The translations under genes were made by a program, and so were the position numbers. Positions 7,568-8,654 of a stretch of 8,654 nucleotides of DNA are shown one piece after another. The notes below the pieces were generated by a model that did not search any database, was not told where the DNA came from, and saw only the letters and a list, made by a program, of their open reading frames with translations. The stretch is taken from the NCBI GenBank assembly GCA_046566095.1, contig JBKHXI010000117.1, forward strand, positions 1-8,654, given 5' to 3'. The DNA is from CAMPJU01 sp046566095 (GTDB lineage Bacteria; Pseudomonadota; Gammaproteobacteria; Xanthomonadales; Xanthomonadaceae). Each line of letters opens with the position of its first letter. The stretch's first letter is position 1.

Positions 7568-7571
7568 CGGG

Positions 7572-7811
7572 TCACTCCTTGACGTGGGCCTTGACGTAAT
7601 CGATGGCCTGCTGCACCGAAGTGATCTTCTCGGCTTCCTCGTCGGGGATCTCGCACTCGAACTCCTCCTCGAGGGCCATCACCAGCTCGACCGTGTCGAG
7701 CGAGTCGGCGCCGAGGTCGTCGACGAACGAGGCGCTGTTGGTGACTTCCTCTTCCTTGACGCCAAGCTGTTCGACGACGATCTTCTTGACGCGCTCTTCG
7801 ATGCTGCTCAT
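7572..7811 (-). CDS. acpP: Acyl carrier protein AcpP
   Basis: A 79-residue acidic acyl carrier protein that carries the growing fatty acyl chain on a 4'-phosphopantetheine arm in the cytosol and delivers it to FabG, FabF and the other type II synthase enzymes. The attachment site is Ser37 in the invariant DDLGADSLDTVEL motif (residues 31-43), at the start of helix II, whose acidic face docks partner enzymes. Length, the start MSSIEERV and the end VKAHVKE are all typical of primary AcpP rather than a specialised polyketide or nodulation carrier. A strong Shine-Dalgarno site sits 9 bases before the ATG. It lies between fabG (116 bases upstream) and fabF (223 bases downstream), the usual order. 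The long flanking spacers contain GC-rich inverted repeats and could let acpP be expressed above its neighbours; that is inference. Confidence 0.98.
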   Translation of the reverse strand: MSSIEERVKKIVVEQLGVKEEEVTNSASFVDDLGADSLDTVELVMALEEEFECEIPDEEAEKITSVQQAIDYVKAHVKE

Positions 7812-7820
7812 GGGGTATCG

Positions 7821-7828
7821 CTCCTCCT
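7821..7828 (-). promoter_or_regulatory. Strong ribosome binding site of acpP
   Basis: The minus strand reads AGGAGGAG (7828-7821), followed by a 9-base spacer and the acpP ATG (7811-7809). This is the best Shine-Dalgarno match ahead of the fatty-acid genes in the window. It fits the high translation expected for acyl carrier protein and fixes the start codon. Confidence 0.75.
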
Positions 7829-7832
7829 GGGA

Positions 7833-7854
7833 GTCTGTTCAGACGGGTAGTGTA
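7833..7854 (-). promoter_or_regulatory. Possible acpP promoter -10 with an overlapping palindrome
   Basis: On the minus strand TACACT (7854-7849) matches the -10 consensus at four of six positions and lies about 38 bases before the acpP start. I find no convincing -35 hexamer 15-19 bases upstream, because that stretch is almost pure G and C. Close downstream, around the expected start site, is a perfect palindrome, GTCTG-TT-CAGAC (7833-7844), which could be an operator or a small 5'-leader hairpin. A promoter of its own for acpP is plausible, since ACP is needed in far larger amounts than FabG, but this call is weak. Confidence 0.25.
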
Positions 7855-7896
7855 AGGGAAAGCCGGGGCGGCCGCGCAGCGGCGGCGCGCCTTCCG

Positions 7897-7919
7897 GGCG
7901 GGGCGCCGGGCGCCCCGCC
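7897..7919. repeat. Perfect GC-rich inverted repeat after the fabG stop
   Basis: Arms GGCGGGGCGCC (7897-7907) and GGCGCCCCGCC (7909-7919) are exact reverse complements around one base. Read on the minus strand it begins 8 bases after the fabG stop. No run of T follows, so it is not a classical intrinsic terminator. It could slow or partly stop transcription, or protect the 3' end of a processed fabG message, before acpP. The structure is seen; the role is inference. Confidence 0.5.
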
Positions 7920-7927
7920 GCGCCGCG

Positions 7928-8654
7928 TCACGGCATGTACATGCCGCCGTTCACGTGCAGGGTCTCGCCGGTGATGTAGGCCGCCGCCGGGCCGGCCAGG
8001 AAGGCCACCGCGCGGGCGATGTCGGCCGGCTCGCCGAGCCGGCCCAGCGCGATCTGCTGGAGCATGCCGGCCTTGGCGTCCTCGGGCAGGTCGCGGGTCA
8101 TGTCGGTGGCGATGAAGCCCGGCGCGACCACGTTGACGGTCACGCCGCGGCTGCCGATCTCGCGCGCCAGCGACTTGGAGAAGGCGATGATCCCGGCCTT
8201 GGCCGCGGCGTAGTTGGACTGGCCGGCGTTGCCGGTCACGCCGATCACCGAGGCGATGTTGACGATGCGGCCGCGGCGGGCCTTCATCATCCCGCGCATC
8301 ACCAGTTTGGACATGCGGTAGACGCTGGTCAGGTTGGTGTCGAGGATCGCCTGCCAGTCCTCGTCGCGCATCCGCATCAGCAGGTTGTCGCGGGTGATGC
8401 CGGCGTTGTTGACCAGGATCGAGACGGGGCCGAGGTCGCTGGCGACCGCATCGACCAGCGCCTCGCAGGCGGCCGCGTCGGTCACATCGAGCACCCGGCC
8501 CCGGCCGCCGTGCGCGGCCAGGCGCGCGCCGATCGCATCGGCGCCGGCCTGCGAGGTCGCGGTGCCGACCACGGTCGCGCCCTGCGCGGCCAGTTCGTCG
8601 GCGATGGCCGCGCCGATGCCGCGGCTGGCGCCGGTGACCAGGGCGATCTCGCCG
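7928..8654 (-). CDS. fabG: 3-oxoacyl-[acyl-carrier-protein] reductase FabG, 5' end cut off by the window edge
   Basis: FabG is the NADPH-dependent reductase that turns 3-oxoacyl-ACP into 3-hydroxyacyl-ACP in each cycle of cytosolic type II fatty-acid synthesis. The frame stays open to the right edge. Translating past the internal GTG at 8572 gives GEIALVTGASRGIGAA, the Rossmann nucleotide-binding motif (TGxxxGxG), so only about the first 4-6 residues are missing and 241 residues are visible; E. coli FabG has 244. Further short-chain dehydrogenase motifs follow in order: NNAG, the serine region IVNIASVIG, the catalytic YAAAK (Tyr-x-x-x-Lys), VVAPGFIATDM, and the C-terminal TGETLHVNGGMYM that is typical of FabG itself. 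It lies upstream of acpP and fabF, the standard fab order, which makes another short-chain dehydrogenase unlikely. The stop codon is followed within 8 bases by a perfect GC-rich inverted repeat. Confidence 0.96.
   Translation of the reverse strand, partial: GEIALVTGASRGIGAAIADELAAQGATVVGTATSQAGADAIGARLAAHGGRGRVLDVTDAAACEALVDAVASDLGPVSILVNNAGITRDNLLMRMRDEDWQAILDTNLTSVYRMSKLVMRGMMKARRGRIVNIASVIGVTGNAGQSNYAAAKAGIIAFSKSLAREIGSRGVTVNVVAPGFIATDMTRDLPEDAKAGMLQQIALGRLGEPADIARAVAFLAGPAAAYITGETLHVNGGMYMP

Noticed and set aside
4502..7582. A 1026-codon open frame on the plus strand opposite fabF, pabB and pabC
   Set aside because: It lies antisense to three unmistakable genes, is extremely rich in Gly/Ala/Arg/Asp with no recognisable domain, and is what the third-position G/C bias of the real genes produces on the opposite strand.
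7897..7919. Intrinsic terminator after fabG
   Set aside because: The stem is perfect, but there is no T-run on the minus strand afterwards, so it is recorded only as an inverted repeat.

Overview
This window comes from a very G+C-rich gammaproteobacterium, most likely of the Xanthomonadaceae/Lysobacteraceae (Xanthomonas, Lysobacter or Luteimonas type). The reasons are the base composition, the gene order fabG-acpP-fabF-pabB-pabC-mltG-tmk-holB-pilZ, and a PilZ protein whose C-terminus (KPTQTM) and core closely resemble the non-canonical PilZ of Xanthomonas and Pseudomonas. The genus assignment is an inference from remembered family sequences, not from a search.

Layout: every gene I can support is on the minus strand, so transcription runs from the right edge to the left. 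Bases 8654-7928 are fabG (5' end cut by the window edge), 7811-7572 acpP and 7348-6101 fabF: fatty-acid elongation (ketoreductase, acyl carrier, condensing enzyme). Then come pabB (6028-4673) and pabC (4676-3828), the two steps from chorismate to p-aminobenzoate for folate. These are followed by mltG (3831-2776, a membrane-anchored endolytic murein transglycosylase), tmk (2779-2132, dTMP kinase), holB (2135-1095, the delta-prime clamp-loader subunit) and pilZ (1098-730, type IV pilus control). From pabB to pilZ each pair of neighbours overlaps by exactly four bases (GTGA or ATGA), five times in a row. This indicates one translationally coupled transcript linking folate, dTTP supply, replication, cell-wall synthesis and pilus assembly. 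By contrast, fabG/acpP, acpP/fabF and fabF/pabB are separated by 116, 223 and 72 bases rich in G+C inverted repeats, where expression of the very abundant ACP could be uncoupled from its neighbours.

Bases 1-729 hold no gene I can support. They are dense in inverted repeats: a 26-base near-perfect inverted pair about 150 bases apart, two tandem 8-bp hairpins with similar loops, an 8-bp GC hairpin, and two stacked stem-loops immediately after the pilZ stop. This looks like a mosaic of intergenic palindromic (REP- or MITE-like) repeats, but only a genome-wide search could show that they recur.

The window is mainly an ordinary, conserved housekeeping cluster and I do not see a new defence, mobile or biosynthetic system. 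The points most worth a second look are the PabB that has alanine (PIAGT) where E. coli PabB has its catalytic lysine (PIKGT), the run of four-base overlaps, and the structured repeats downstream of pilZ.
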